Shown here piece by piece: positions 1 through 7,162 of a stretch of 64,000 bases of DNA; the first letter of the stretch is position 1, and each line of letters starts with the position of its first letter. The DNA is from Coprococcus_C sp934318045 (GTDB lineage: Bacteria > Bacillota > Clostridia > Lachnospirales > Lachnospiraceae): contig CAKREY010000015.1 of NCBI GenBank assembly GCA_934318045.1, positions 3,176 to 67,175 of the forward strand, read 5' to 3'. The position numbers and the translations under genes are program-made. The notes below the pieces were generated by a model that searched no databases, was not told where the DNA came from, and worked only from the letters and a program-made list of their open reading frames with translations.

Positions 1-356
1 TCGTCGTATACCCCCAGCAGATAATCACTATCATGCAGTTTTCTTGGTTTTCTTTGTTCTCTTCCAGCAAGTATGCGTTCCCTTTTGTTCATAAGCACAC
101 GTCCCCACCTGTCTGGAGACGCATCCGAAAACATGCCAAAAATATTTTTTCCTGTTGGAAATTGCCGTCCTGTGAACGGTTGCAACTGCGGATCAAGGCT
201 GACTCTCATTTTATTTTTAGCCAACCAGTCGGCATCGTATTCGAAAGAATATGTTTCTCCGCCCTTAATAACTCCAACATAAAGCTTTCCGATTAAACAT
301 GGACTATCTTCTGAAAAATCATCATATACATATATGATTTTTTCGTCTATCGCCAT
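1..356 (-). CDS. hipA: HipA-type serine/threonine kinase toxin, N-terminal part (cut by window edge)
   Basis: The minus-strand frame opens with ATG at 354-356 and runs 118 codons off the left edge without a stop, so only the N-terminus is visible. It contains FGMFSDASPDRWGR, a form of the conserved HipA N-terminal signature (F.D..PDRWG), after a small beta-rich region (residues 1-80). HipA toxins are kinases; in E. coli HipA phosphorylates glutamyl-tRNA synthetase. The catalytic core is outside the window. The start codon overlaps the upstream antitoxin stop by one base (TAATG) and follows AGGAGG, so the two are translationally coupled. Promoter and operator lie upstream of the antitoxin gene. 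Confidence 0.88.
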   Translation of the reverse strand, partial: MAIDEKIIYVYDDFSEDSPCLIGKLYVGVIKGGETYSFEYDADWLAKNKMRVSLDPQLQPFTGRQFPTGKNIFGMFSDASPDRWGRVLMNKRERILAGREQRKPRKLHDSDYLLGVYD

Positions 357-676
357 TATTTTTTCCTCCTAGTTGCACGCTTCTTTGTCAGGAGATTAAG
401 ATCCTGCATCTGCCTGCCCATTTCATCATCCTTCGCTACAAGAAGCATATCCTTGTCCATACCTCCTAATGCATGCAAAACAGCAGCATAAATTCCAATC
501 GCAACTGCCGGACTTCCTGACTCAACCTTCCACAAAGAAGATCTACTGATTCCTGCACGTTCAGCCACTAATTCCACGGGCAAATCGCGTCTTAATCTTG
601 CTAATTTAATCTGCTCTCCCATTGTTTTCAATATATCTTCTGTTTCGGGTAATATGTTATACACTGCTTTTTTCAT
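356..676 (-). CDS. hipB: HipB-like XRE-family antitoxin
   Basis: A 106-residue protein with an XRE/Cro-type helix-turn-helix at about residues 18-72 (GEQIKLARLRRDL then VAERAGISRSSLWKVESG) and a basic tail ending RATRRKK. Small XRE proteins directly before hipA are the antitoxins that bind HipA and repress the operon. The gene ends in a TAATG overlap with hipA. The palindrome over its -10 box is the expected autoregulatory operator. The call rests mainly on the adjacent HipA signature; alone it would be only an XRE regulator. Confidence 0.85.
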   Translation of the reverse strand: MKKAVYNILPETEDILKTMGEQIKLARLRRDLPVELVAERAGISRSSLWKVESGSPAVAIGIYAAVLHALGGMDKDMLLVAKDDEMGRQMQDLNLLTKKRATRRKK

Positions 677-696
677 TTTTATATCCTTTTCTTTTC

Positions 697-735
697 AATG
701 TTTATTATTATAAACGTTATTCATTATATAGTCAA
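697..735 (-). promoter_or_regulatory. hipBA promoter with overlapping palindromic operator
   Basis: On the minus strand a -35 TTGACT (730-735) and a -10 TATAAT (707-712) are separated by exactly 17 bp. A 22-bp imperfect palindrome (697-718, 18 of 22 positions symmetric, half site AATGTTTAT) covers the -10. A further half site, AATGTTTGC, lies just upstream of the -35. This arrangement fits HipB autorepression. The rest of the 677-930 gap is AT-rich with no visible gene. Confidence 0.75.
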
Positions 736-930
736 CAATAGCAAACATTATCATTCCTATATTATTTATTCAAATTGCTGTGCATATCCCCTTTGCGATT
801 GGTGAGCTTGCTTCTAATACATTACAGGAAACAATATTTTCTTCAATGTCCGCTTTTTGCAAATTATTTAATTTACCACTCACATGCAGCTCATTTTTTT
901 CTTCTGAAAAATCACAATAAAATACCAGCT

Positions 931-1233
931 TTACCTTTTTATATCCTTGCTTTTTCTTTTTTTCAGGTGTTCTTTCAACAAAAAGACCGGCAAGTATGTA
1001 AGACTAAAATCAAGCAGTGCAATAAGCATCAACCATTTATTCGGTGAGAAAAAACCTGCCAGCAAGAAGAATACGAAAGGAACTCCCGGCACTCCGGAAA
1101 CATGATACCCCCGCTTCTTGCTTTCAAGCGGTGCCCCAATATAAGTCGCGATCCAGCACAGCAAGCCAATCGCCCAGAAAACTCCGTCGATTATCCACAT
1201 CACTATTGGATAATGTTCATACAAACTGCTCAT
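931..1233 (-). CDS. Small hypothetical membrane protein
   Basis: About 100 residues starting MSSLYEHYP, with three hydrophobic segments (roughly residues 8-31, 50-65 and 68-87) and a basic C-terminal tail (LKKRKSKDIKR). I do not recognise the family. I prefer the ATG at 1231-1233 because GGAGG lies just upstream; a longer reading from 1278 overlaps the preceding acetyltransferase gene and has no ribosome site. The gene begins 17 bp after the GNAT stop codon, so the two are probably cotranscribed. Confidence 0.6.
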   Translation of the reverse strand: MSSLYEHYPIVMWIIDGVFWAIGLLCWIATYIGAPLESKKRGYHVSGVPGVPFVFFLLAGFFSPNKWLMLIALLDFSLTYLPVFLLKEHLKKRKSKDIKR

Positions 1234-1250
1234 GTACTCCTCCCATTCTA

Positions 1251-1943
1251 TTACCGAACCCCATAGGAATCTGTCCACAATAATTTGTATCCACTTCGAA
1301 TCGCAACACTCTGCGATGCCAGATTCGTGACAGATGCACTGTAAAACGGAATTTTATTACGTTTCAATATTTCCACAGATAAATTATGCACAAGTAATTT
1401 TGCCAGGCCTTGCCCACGATATGATTTCTTTACGTCAATCCCAACTTCCATAATCTCATTTGTCTCACATGCTGCTCCTGCAACCGCAATGATTTCTCCA
1501 TCCTTTTCGGCATACAAAACAATACCTGTGTTCGTATTTCCTTCTTCATCAAAAGATAACGAATTATCAAACCCCTTAAGTTCCCTAAGTTTTTGTATAC
1601 TCAAGCCTTCCAATATTTCAAACGCATATTCCTTGGGGTAGATAAATGGAATCATCTGTTTTATATCCGGGATATACCGCAACGTTTGTCCATAAATCAG
1701 TTCACTTTCAAACAGCTCATCCCGATTTTTCCCTGCAAGCAATTTTTTCACATGCGCATGCACATCTTCTGATAATGATATAATATTGGCATCGCCAATC
1801 CCCAATATTTTAATATAATTTTCTTTTTTAGCTGGATTCATCACAAAGATTGTTTCGTCAGACTTTAATTGGCTAACCGTACATCCAACCATCTCTGCAA
1901 TATATTCATAAACGCAAGTTAATAATTTATTCTGACTAATCAT
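1251..1943 (-). CDS. GNAT-family N-acetyltransferase
   Basis: About 230 residues. The C-terminal part carries the GNAT core: strand IVLYAEKDGEIIAVAGA, then MEVGIDVKKSYRGQGLAKLLV, where RGQGLA is the acetyl-CoA pyrophosphate-binding loop, and a late IPFYSASVTNLASQSVAIRS segment. The N-terminal 100 residues are not recognisable. The substrate is unknown. The start at 1941-1943 (MISQNKLL) is chosen because TAGGAG lies 5 bases upstream; an ATG 18 bases earlier lacks a ribosome site. A small membrane protein gene follows on the same strand. Confidence 0.8.
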   Translation of the reverse strand: MISQNKLLTCVYEYIAEMVGCTVSQLKSDETIFVMNPAKKENYIKILGIGDANIISLSEDVHAHVKKLLAGKNRDELFESELIYGQTLRYIPDIKQMIPFIYPKEYAFEILEGLSIQKLRELKGFDNSLSFDEEGNTNTGIVLYAEKDGEIIAVAGAACETNEIMEVGIDVKKSYRGQGLAKLLVHNLSVEILKRNKIPFYSASVTNLASQSVAIRSGYKLLWTDSYGVR

Positions 1944-2008
1944 TTTCACTCCTACATCCATTCGCCCATTTTGTGAACTTTTTAATTTCTTGATATAGTT
2001 TCTCTTTT

Positions 2009-2731
2009 TTATTCATAATATTCCAATCTCACCACATCATCCGCCATTTTTAATTCAGACGCTGCCACTTGTTTATCACCCATCTGCGCCTTATCCATAT
2101 ATTTTGTTGTCGTCACCGCCAGATTACTCACGAGCGCACAGACGATTGCCCAGAAGATTGCAAATACAATTATATTCTCAAGATTCAGACGCTCTTTGCG
2201 CGTTTTGTCACATTCCACATCATCCCGGTACTTCTCTGTATTTCTCTGCCGCCACATAATTACCGCAAGAATAAGCCAGACGCTATCCAGAACCAGACAC
2301 ACGGTGAACAAAAATGTACAGATATCCTTCATAAAATGCCATTTGATCAGATACATCACATCCACCACCAGAAACAGGACAAAGCATGCGAAATACATCC
2401 ACATCCCAATCCGGCTGTGCTTTGCAAAAAGCGAGCTTCCTGCCTCGCACGTCTTCGGAAGATTGTTCAGATTATTCCCATATGTTTTTTTATTTTCCGG
2501 GATTTCGTAGCCGTAGGCCCGCAGGCGGGCAAAATACAGCTTTGCAGCGAGAACCACAACATAACACGGAAGTCCTACAAGCACGCCCGTATAAACTGCC
2601 ATGATATAGAATACCTCTGTACCGTGGATTTCGAGAAATGAAAAAAACAGACCAATAAGCAAAAGCACTGTAAATATAAGTGCACAATATTTCGCAGTTT
2701 TTGCAGTTATATTGTCGAATTTTATTTTCAT
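2009..2731 (-). CDS. Hypothetical polytopic membrane protein
   Basis: 240 residues with about five hydrophobic segments: near residues 14-33, 41-65, 110-130, 138-158 and 186-208. Between segments two and three is a hydrophilic loop containing YGNNLNNLPKTCEAG. The C-terminal tail is short and charged (KMADDVVRLEYYE). I do not recognise the family and assign no function. It lies on the same strand as the acetyltransferase pair downstream. Confidence 0.55.
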   Translation of the reverse strand: MKIKFDNITAKTAKYCALIFTVLLLIGLFFSFLEIHGTEVFYIMAVYTGVLVGLPCYVVVLAAKLYFARLRAYGYEIPENKKTYGNNLNNLPKTCEAGSSLFAKHSRIGMWMYFACFVLFLVVDVMYLIKWHFMKDICTFLFTVCLVLDSVWLILAVIMWRQRNTEKYRDDVECDKTRKERLNLENIIVFAIFWAIVCALVSNLAVTTTKYMDKAQMGDKQVAASELKMADDVVRLEYYE

Positions 2732-2892
2732 AGATCCGCACCTCTCTTCCTTGACACGATTATACTCTAATTATAATAAACAATTTTCCGTATGCCAAGA
2801 CCTTTATAGTGACTTCTCGCGAACCGGCTCGTTGAATATTGTCCATCATAAAAACTTACATAGGCGCAATTTCTGCACGACGGATTATCACG

Positions 2893-2924
2893 AAAAAACG
2901 GGCAATGAATCTGCTTCATCGCCC
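2893..2924 (-). terminator. Rho-independent terminator of eno
   Basis: A 10-bp stem (2900-2909 with 2915-2924, one G-U pair, 5-nt loop) is followed on the minus strand by six T (2893-2898). It lies about 30 bp after the enolase stop codon. The rest of 2732-2954 shows no gene. Confidence 0.85.
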
Positions 2925-2954
2925 GCCTTGTCTCTCATTTATTATATTTCATTA

Positions 2955-4253
2955 TTATTTCTTTACGTTAAATGCCTTCATGCCCGGATAGCTTGCTGCA
3001 GCGCCAAGTTCTTCCTCGATACGAAGCAGCTGGTTGTACTTTGCAACACGCTCAGATCTTGATGGTGCACCTGTCTTGATCTGGCAGGTATTCAATGCAA
3101 CTGCAAGGTCTGCAATCGTTGTATCGGCCGTCTCGCCGGAACGGTGGGATGAAATAGCTGTATAGCCAGCCTTGTGAGCCATCTTGATTGCTTCCAATGT
3201 CTCGGAAACTGATCCGATCTGATTCAGCTTGATCAGGATAGAGTTCGCTGCACCCATGGCAATTCCCTTGGAAAGTCTCTCTGTATTTGTTACGAACAGG
3301 TCATCTCCGACAAGCTGAACCTTGTGTCCGATCTGGGCTGTCATCTTCTTCCAGCCTTCCCAGTCCTCTTCATCGAGACCATCCTCGATAGAAATGATTG
3401 GGTACTTGTCAACCAATGACTCCCAATGTGCGATCAGCTCATCGGATGTATATTCCTTGCCGGACTTTGGCTGCTTGTAATATCCGATACCCTTCTCAGA
3501 CTTCCACTCAGATGATGCTGCATCCATAGCGATCATGAAATCCTTTCCCGGCTCATAACCTGCCACACGGATTGCCTCGAGAATCTTCTCGATTGCTTCC
3601 TCATCAGACGTAAGCTTATTCGGTGCAAATCCACCCTCATCGCCAACGGCTGTTACATCACCCATATCTTTGATGAGACCTCTCAATGCATGGAACACTT
3701 CGGCACACCAGCGAAGAGCTTCCTTGAAGGAAGGAGCGCCCACTGGCATGATCATGAATTCCTGTGTATCAACAGCGGAATCTGCATGTGCACCACCATT
3801 TAAAATATTCATCATCGGAACCGGAAGTGTTGTACCCTGAATACCGCCAAGGAACTTATAAAGCGGAATATCAAGTGCGATAGATGCGGCTCTTGCTGTT
3901 GCGATAGATACGGCAAGAATTGCATTTGCACCAAGATTAGACTTATCCTTTGTGCCATCGAGTGTAAGCATCGCTGCATCTACTGCATAAATATCGGAAG
4001 CATCCATACCTACAAGCACATCTGCAATCTTTGTATTGATATTATCCACTGCCTTTGTGGTTCCCTTGCCAAGATATCTTGACTTGTCACCGTCACGAAG
4101 CTCCAATGCTTCGAATTCTCCGGTTGATGCACCCGATGGTGCGGTTCCACGTCCAACTGTTCCATCGATCAGAGTAACCTCTGCCTCAACCGTTGGATTT
4201 CCTCTGGAATCAAGGATTTCTCTTCCATACACTTTTTCAATCTCTAAATACAT
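2955..4253 (-). CDS. eno: Enolase (phosphopyruvate hydratase)
   Basis: 432 residues, the full length for bacterial enolase. It interconverts 2-phosphoglycerate and phosphoenolpyruvate in glycolysis. Visible signatures are the N-terminal EIEKVYGREILDSRGNPTVE, GAHADSAVDTQEFMIMP, the metal and active-site stretches SIEDGLDEEDWEGW and LIKLNQIGSVSET, and SHRSGETADTTIADLAV. The start codon is preceded by AAGGAAG. It is flanked by its own promoter (4332-4359) and terminator (2893-2924), so it is probably monocistronic. Confidence 0.98.
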   Translation of the reverse strand: MYLEIEKVYGREILDSRGNPTVEAEVTLIDGTVGRGTAPSGASTGEFEALELRDGDKSRYLGKGTTKAVDNINTKIADVLVGMDASDIYAVDAAMLTLDGTKDKSNLGANAILAVSIATARAASIALDIPLYKFLGGIQGTTLPVPMMNILNGGAHADSAVDTQEFMIMPVGAPSFKEALRWCAEVFHALRGLIKDMGDVTAVGDEGGFAPNKLTSDEEAIEKILEAIRVAGYEPGKDFMIAMDAASSEWKSEKGIGYYKQPKSGKEYTSDELIAHWESLVDKYPIISIEDGLDEEDWEGWKKMTAQIGHKVQLVGDDLFVTNTERLSKGIAMGAANSILIKLNQIGSVSETLEAIKMAHKAGYTAISSHRSGETADTTIADLAVALNTCQIKTGAPSRSERVAKYNQLLRIEEELGAAASYPGMKAFNVKK

Positions 4254-4331
4254 GTTACTACTTCCTTTCTTACTTGTTTTCGTTCAACAAATACATCCCC
4301 GCATACGCTATGTAGATTCACTCATTTCCCT

Positions 4332-4359
4332 ATAATAATGGACGGATGCATATTCTCAA
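4332..4359 (-). promoter_or_regulatory. Candidate eno promoter
   Basis: On the minus strand TTGAGA (4354-4359) and TATTAT (4332-4337) are spaced 16 bp apart, about 75 bp before the enolase start codon. It is assigned by match to sigma-A consensus only. Confidence 0.5.
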
Positions 4360-4361
4360 TT

Positions 4362-4919
4362 TTATGCACGGACCGTCATATCGTATATGTTCCTGCCGTC
4401 TTCGTATACCCGTGCATACACATCCCTGCACTTTTTCAGCTTGCAGAAAAATGATATGGCCGCAGGAACATCATGATACACCTTCCATTCGCCGCAATAG
4501 GCACAGCCTTCCCCTTTCTTCTCAATGAAATCCCTTACATCCTCGATCGGATATCCGAGAAATACACCGATTTCATGCGGAAAACAGGGTTCCGTATTGA
4601 TCCGCTCCTTCAATTTCTCTATGTAAGAAGCAAGATTTCCAGAATCTTTATAACCATAGTTTTGCAGAAATGTGTGCACTTCCGAATCCGCGATTCGTTC
4701 TTCCAGCTTCGATTTGCGATACACATAAAGCAGATAGAAATCCTTTACATTTTTCATGAGCTTTATATAGATTCCCTTTTGATTGAGACGCTTGTTCATC
4801 CTATGAATCGATTCTATGCAATCCCGTAGATTCTTAAATCGGAAATTATATAAATTCGCTGTTTTAATCCCTGCTAAGGTCGGAGCCGCATTCCGAATTA
4901 AGCTTTCTTCAAATCCCAT
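4362..4919 (-). CDS. DUF3793 family protein
   Basis: About 185 residues from MGFEESLIRNAAPTLAG, with the family's FPHEIGVFLGYPIEDVRDFI and GCAYCGEWKVYHD stretches and several cysteines (CAYC, a later C, KKCRD). DUF3793 proteins are frequent in anaerobic Clostridia and their biochemical role is not established. The cysteine spacing suggests metal binding, but that is inference. The start at 4917-4919 follows AAGGA and lies 13 bp after the flavodoxin stop; a longer frame reaching 5006 would overlap the flavodoxin gene and lacks family similarity. The close spacing implies cotranscription with flavodoxin. Confidence 0.82.
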   Translation of the reverse strand: MGFEESLIRNAAPTLAGIKTANLYNFRFKNLRDCIESIHRMNKRLNQKGIYIKLMKNVKDFYLLYVYRKSKLEERIADSEVHTFLQNYGYKDSGNLASYIEKLKERINTEPCFPHEIGVFLGYPIEDVRDFIEKKGEGCAYCGEWKVYHDVPAAISFFCKLKKCRDVYARVYEDGRNIYDMTVRA

Positions 4920-4932
4920 ATATATCAGATCC

Positions 4933-5364
4933 TTAAATTGCTGCAAGTTTCTTTCCGAGTTCGTTGCATGCCGCAACCGCTTCCTCATCCGGTGCCTCAT
5001 GTGCAATCAGACCTTCTCCGTCGATCACGCTTGCGCCGGCTGCTGTCATACGGTCAACCCAGTCACGCATCCACTCGCCGTCGCCCCAGCCATAAGAACC
5101 GAACAACGCGATCTGCTTTCCGGCTGCGATGCCTTCCACTTCTGCAACAAAAGGTTCCATCTCTGTCTCTTCCAATACCTCTGCTCCCATTGCCGGACAT
5201 CCCATTGCGAATCCCGGAAGATCCTTCAACTCGTTGATGTCTGCCTCAGAAGGAGATAGGAACACAGGCTCTTTCCCGGCTGCTGTTACGCCGTCACCAA
5301 TTGCAGATGCCATCGCACCTGTATTTCCACCCTGTGTCCAAAAAACGATATAAACCTTATCCAT
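4933..5364 (-). CDS. Flavodoxin
   Basis: 143 residues of a short-chain flavodoxin, a one-electron FMN carrier that can replace ferredoxin when iron is scarce. The N-terminal phosphate loop reads YIVFWTQGGNTGAMA, a variant of the usual T-G-x-T/S-E/G-x-T loop with TQGGNT. Later flavin-contacting stretches are GCPAMGAEVLEETEM and ALFGSYGWGDGEWM. GGAGGTG precedes the ATG. The gene heads a two-gene unit with the DUF3793 protein. The upstream region carries two palindromes and a foldable leader, suggesting regulation in response to a metal or redox signal. Confidence 0.93.
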   Translation of the reverse strand: MDKVYIVFWTQGGNTGAMASAIGDGVTAAGKEPVFLSPSEADINELKDLPGFAMGCPAMGAEVLEETEMEPFVAEVEGIAAGKQIALFGSYGWGDGEWMRDWVDRMTAAGASVIDGEGLIAHEAPDEEAVAACNELGKKLAAI

Positions 5365-5387
5365 AAAACACCTCCAAAATTTTTATT

Positions 5388-5444
5388 GCTCCTTCGAAAC
5401 ATGGCAGGTAGCCAGCCTTCCATTTTGTAATATTTCAAAGGAGC
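5388..5444 (-). other. Foldable leader in the flavodoxin 5' UTR
   Basis: Minus-strand segments 5433-5444 and 5388-5399 form a 12-bp stem (one G-U) enclosing about 33 nt that can make an inner GGC/GCC helix. It ends 23 nt before the start codon and is followed by an AT-rich run. I recognise no known riboswitch class. It could be an attenuator or a stability element. Confidence 0.4.
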
Positions 5445-5461
5445 CACAATGATTTACGCAA

Positions 5462-5516
5462 AGTTAGTTTTTCCTAACTCTGCGTATAAGTTAGTATATC
5501 CTAACTGTTTTGTCAA
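5462..5516 (-). promoter_or_regulatory. Two 18-bp palindromic operators and -35 upstream of flavodoxin
   Basis: AGTTAG-6N-CTAACT occurs twice, at 5462-5479 and 5489-5506, 16 of 18 bases identical and 27 bp apart. TTGACA on the minus strand (5511-5516) lies directly upstream of the second copy, so a bound protein would cover the promoter. The half sites resemble DtxR/IdeR-type metal regulator sites, but the regulator is not identified. The remainder of 5365-5598 has no gene. Confidence 0.6.
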
Positions 5517-5564
5517 GTGTTTTTGTGATTAATTTATAAAGTTTTTAACCGCTCGCTTACCATG

Positions 5565-5620
5565 TGTCTTTCATTTCACGTCTTCCATTTCACATCTTTC
5601 ACTTCACGTCTTCCATTTCA
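5565..5620. repeat. 28-bp tandem duplication across the hemC-fusion stop codon
   Basis: 5565-5592 and 5593-5620 match at 25 of 28 bases. The stop codon of the precorrin-2 dehydrogenase/HMB synthase gene (5599-5601) sits inside the second unit, so the protein's last residues (about EMEDVK) lie within the repeat. This looks like local slippage. Confidence 0.75.
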
Positions 5621-7074
5621 CGCTCAAATGTCTCACGCTCGATGCTTCCGCTTCTGGCGTTCATCACACGTACACAAAGCTTCTTCTCATTTTTCCATGT
5701 CGCATATACACCGATCGGCTCATGGCAGCCCGCTTCCATCTCCCGGACTACGGCTCGCTCGGCACGCAGGCAGCCCTCTGTTTCCGTATCACTGATCATG
5801 TGCGCCATACGATACGGAAGTGTTCCCTCGCACGCCTCAATCGCGATAGTTCCTTGTCCGGCTGCCGGAAGCATCACATCCACATCGAGATATTCATAGA
5901 CTAAATCCGGCTCCTTCTCGATGCCTAGCCGCTCGATTCCCGCTGCCGCAAGGATGATTGCATCGTACAAGCCATCCCGCAATTTCTGTATGCGTGTCGT
6001 GACATTTCCCCGAAGTTCCATGCACTCTGCCTGTGGGTATAACTCCTTGATCTGACAGCGTCTGCGCAGGCTTCCGGTTCCCACGGTAAATGTATCCTTC
6101 GACCGGATATCCGTACCCGCACGATAGATCAGTACATCCTGCGCGCAGCCACGTGGCAGAACACCCGCGATTCCAAGGCCCTTCTTGCATGGATTCGGCA
6201 TATCCTTCGCACTGTGAACCGCCAGATCGACCGTACCGTCCAGCAAAGCTTCCTCGATTTCTTCCACGAATACCGCCTTGCCTCCAAAGGAACTGATTGC
6301 AGCATCTTTGCGCCTATCTCCCTTCGTCGTCACGATCACTTTCTCAAACCGCACATCCGGGTAATGCTTCTTTAATTGTTCGATTACCATATCCGTCTGA
6401 ATCTGCGCAAGTTTACTCCCCCGCGTTCCGATCCTGATTCTCTGTTCCTGCATTTTTGCCTCCACGATTGCTGCAAATCTTCGTTTTCTTGCCCGTTCAT
6501 CCGGCTCCTCTGCCAGAATTTCCTCACGGATAGCACCAAGTTCTTCCGCGATCTGACCATAGTCTGTCCGAAGCATCTGCCGGATATCCTTCTTGATCTT
6601 CGATGCAAGCATCGGACTGCTGCCTCCGGTAGACACCGAAACAACAACCTCACCCTGCTTGATGATTGCCGGGAAATAAAAGTCACAATCTTTCTTCACA
6701 TCGACCACATTTACCAGGATGTGCCTGTTTCTGCAAAGCTTGGCATACCGCGAATTAAGCTCCGCATCATCCGTTGCCATGATCACGACATCCATGCCGG
6801 AAATGTCCGACTCTGCGACTTCCCGCTTCCACACCCGGATTCGTTCCGGCTTTTTCTGGCAATTACCATCAATATTTTCTACTACGCCTGCTGTTTCATC
6901 TACTCGTTCCGTATCTGCGATAGCCTGCAGTTCCGCGCAGATCTCCGGTGCTACCACGGTCACACGCGCGCCAAATTCGCACATCTGTGCTGCCTTCTGT
7001 GCTGCGACTACACCGCCGCCTACAATCAGACATTTCTTATCATCGAGTTGTATCATGAATGGAAAATACGCCAT
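5599..7074 (-). CDS. Fused precorrin-2 dehydrogenase / hydroxymethylbilane synthase
   Basis: 491 residues with two domains. Residues 1-210 are a CysG-N/Met8-type NAD-dependent precorrin-2 dehydrogenase: dinucleotide loop IVGGGVVAAQKA, VVDVKKDCDFYFPA and STGGSSPMLASKI. Residues 212-480 are HemC, which makes hydroxymethylbilane from porphobilinogen: RIGTRGSKLA, DLAVHSAKDMP, GTGSLRRRCQI, ELRGNVTTR, LPAAGQGTIAIE, and the dipyrromethane cofactor cysteine in EAGCHEPIG. The fusion joins an early and a late step to siroheme. The gene ends the Rrf2-trxB-DUF819 unit, so it probably supplies siroheme for the sulfite reductase of this cluster. No HemB, HemD or uroporphyrinogen methyltransferase gene is in the window. 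Confidence 0.93.
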   Translation of the reverse strand: MAYFPFMIQLDDKKCLIVGGGVVAAQKAAQMCEFGARVTVVAPEICAELQAIADTERVDETAGVVENIDGNCQKKPERIRVWKREVAESDISGMDVVIMATDDAELNSRYAKLCRNRHILVNVVDVKKDCDFYFPAIIKQGEVVVSVSTGGSSPMLASKIKKDIRQMLRTDYGQIAEELGAIREEILAEEPDERARKRRFAAIVEAKMQEQRIRIGTRGSKLAQIQTDMVIEQLKKHYPDVRFEKVIVTTKGDRRKDAAISSFGGKAVFVEEIEEALLDGTVDLAVHSAKDMPNPCKKGLGIAGVLPRGCAQDVLIYRAGTDIRSKDTFTVGTGSLRRRCQIKELYPQAECMELRGNVTTRIQKLRDGLYDAIILAAAGIERLGIEKEPDLVYEYLDVDVMLPAAGQGTIAIEACEGTLPYRMAHMISDTETEGCLRAERAVVREMEAGCHEPIGVYATWKNEKKLCVRVMNARSGSIERETFEREMEDVK

Positions 7075-7162
7075 CTTCTATCCCCTTTTACACTTACATA
7101 TTCCTGTTTCCGGGGCATTGCCCTTTTTCTCTGTCCATTTTCCCGGTTGCTAAATCCGTGTC

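Noticed and set aside
5462..5506. Fur or LexA boxes upstream of flavodoxin
   Set aside because: The AGTTAG-6N-CTAACT palindrome fits neither consensus; DtxR-like is closer but remains a guess.
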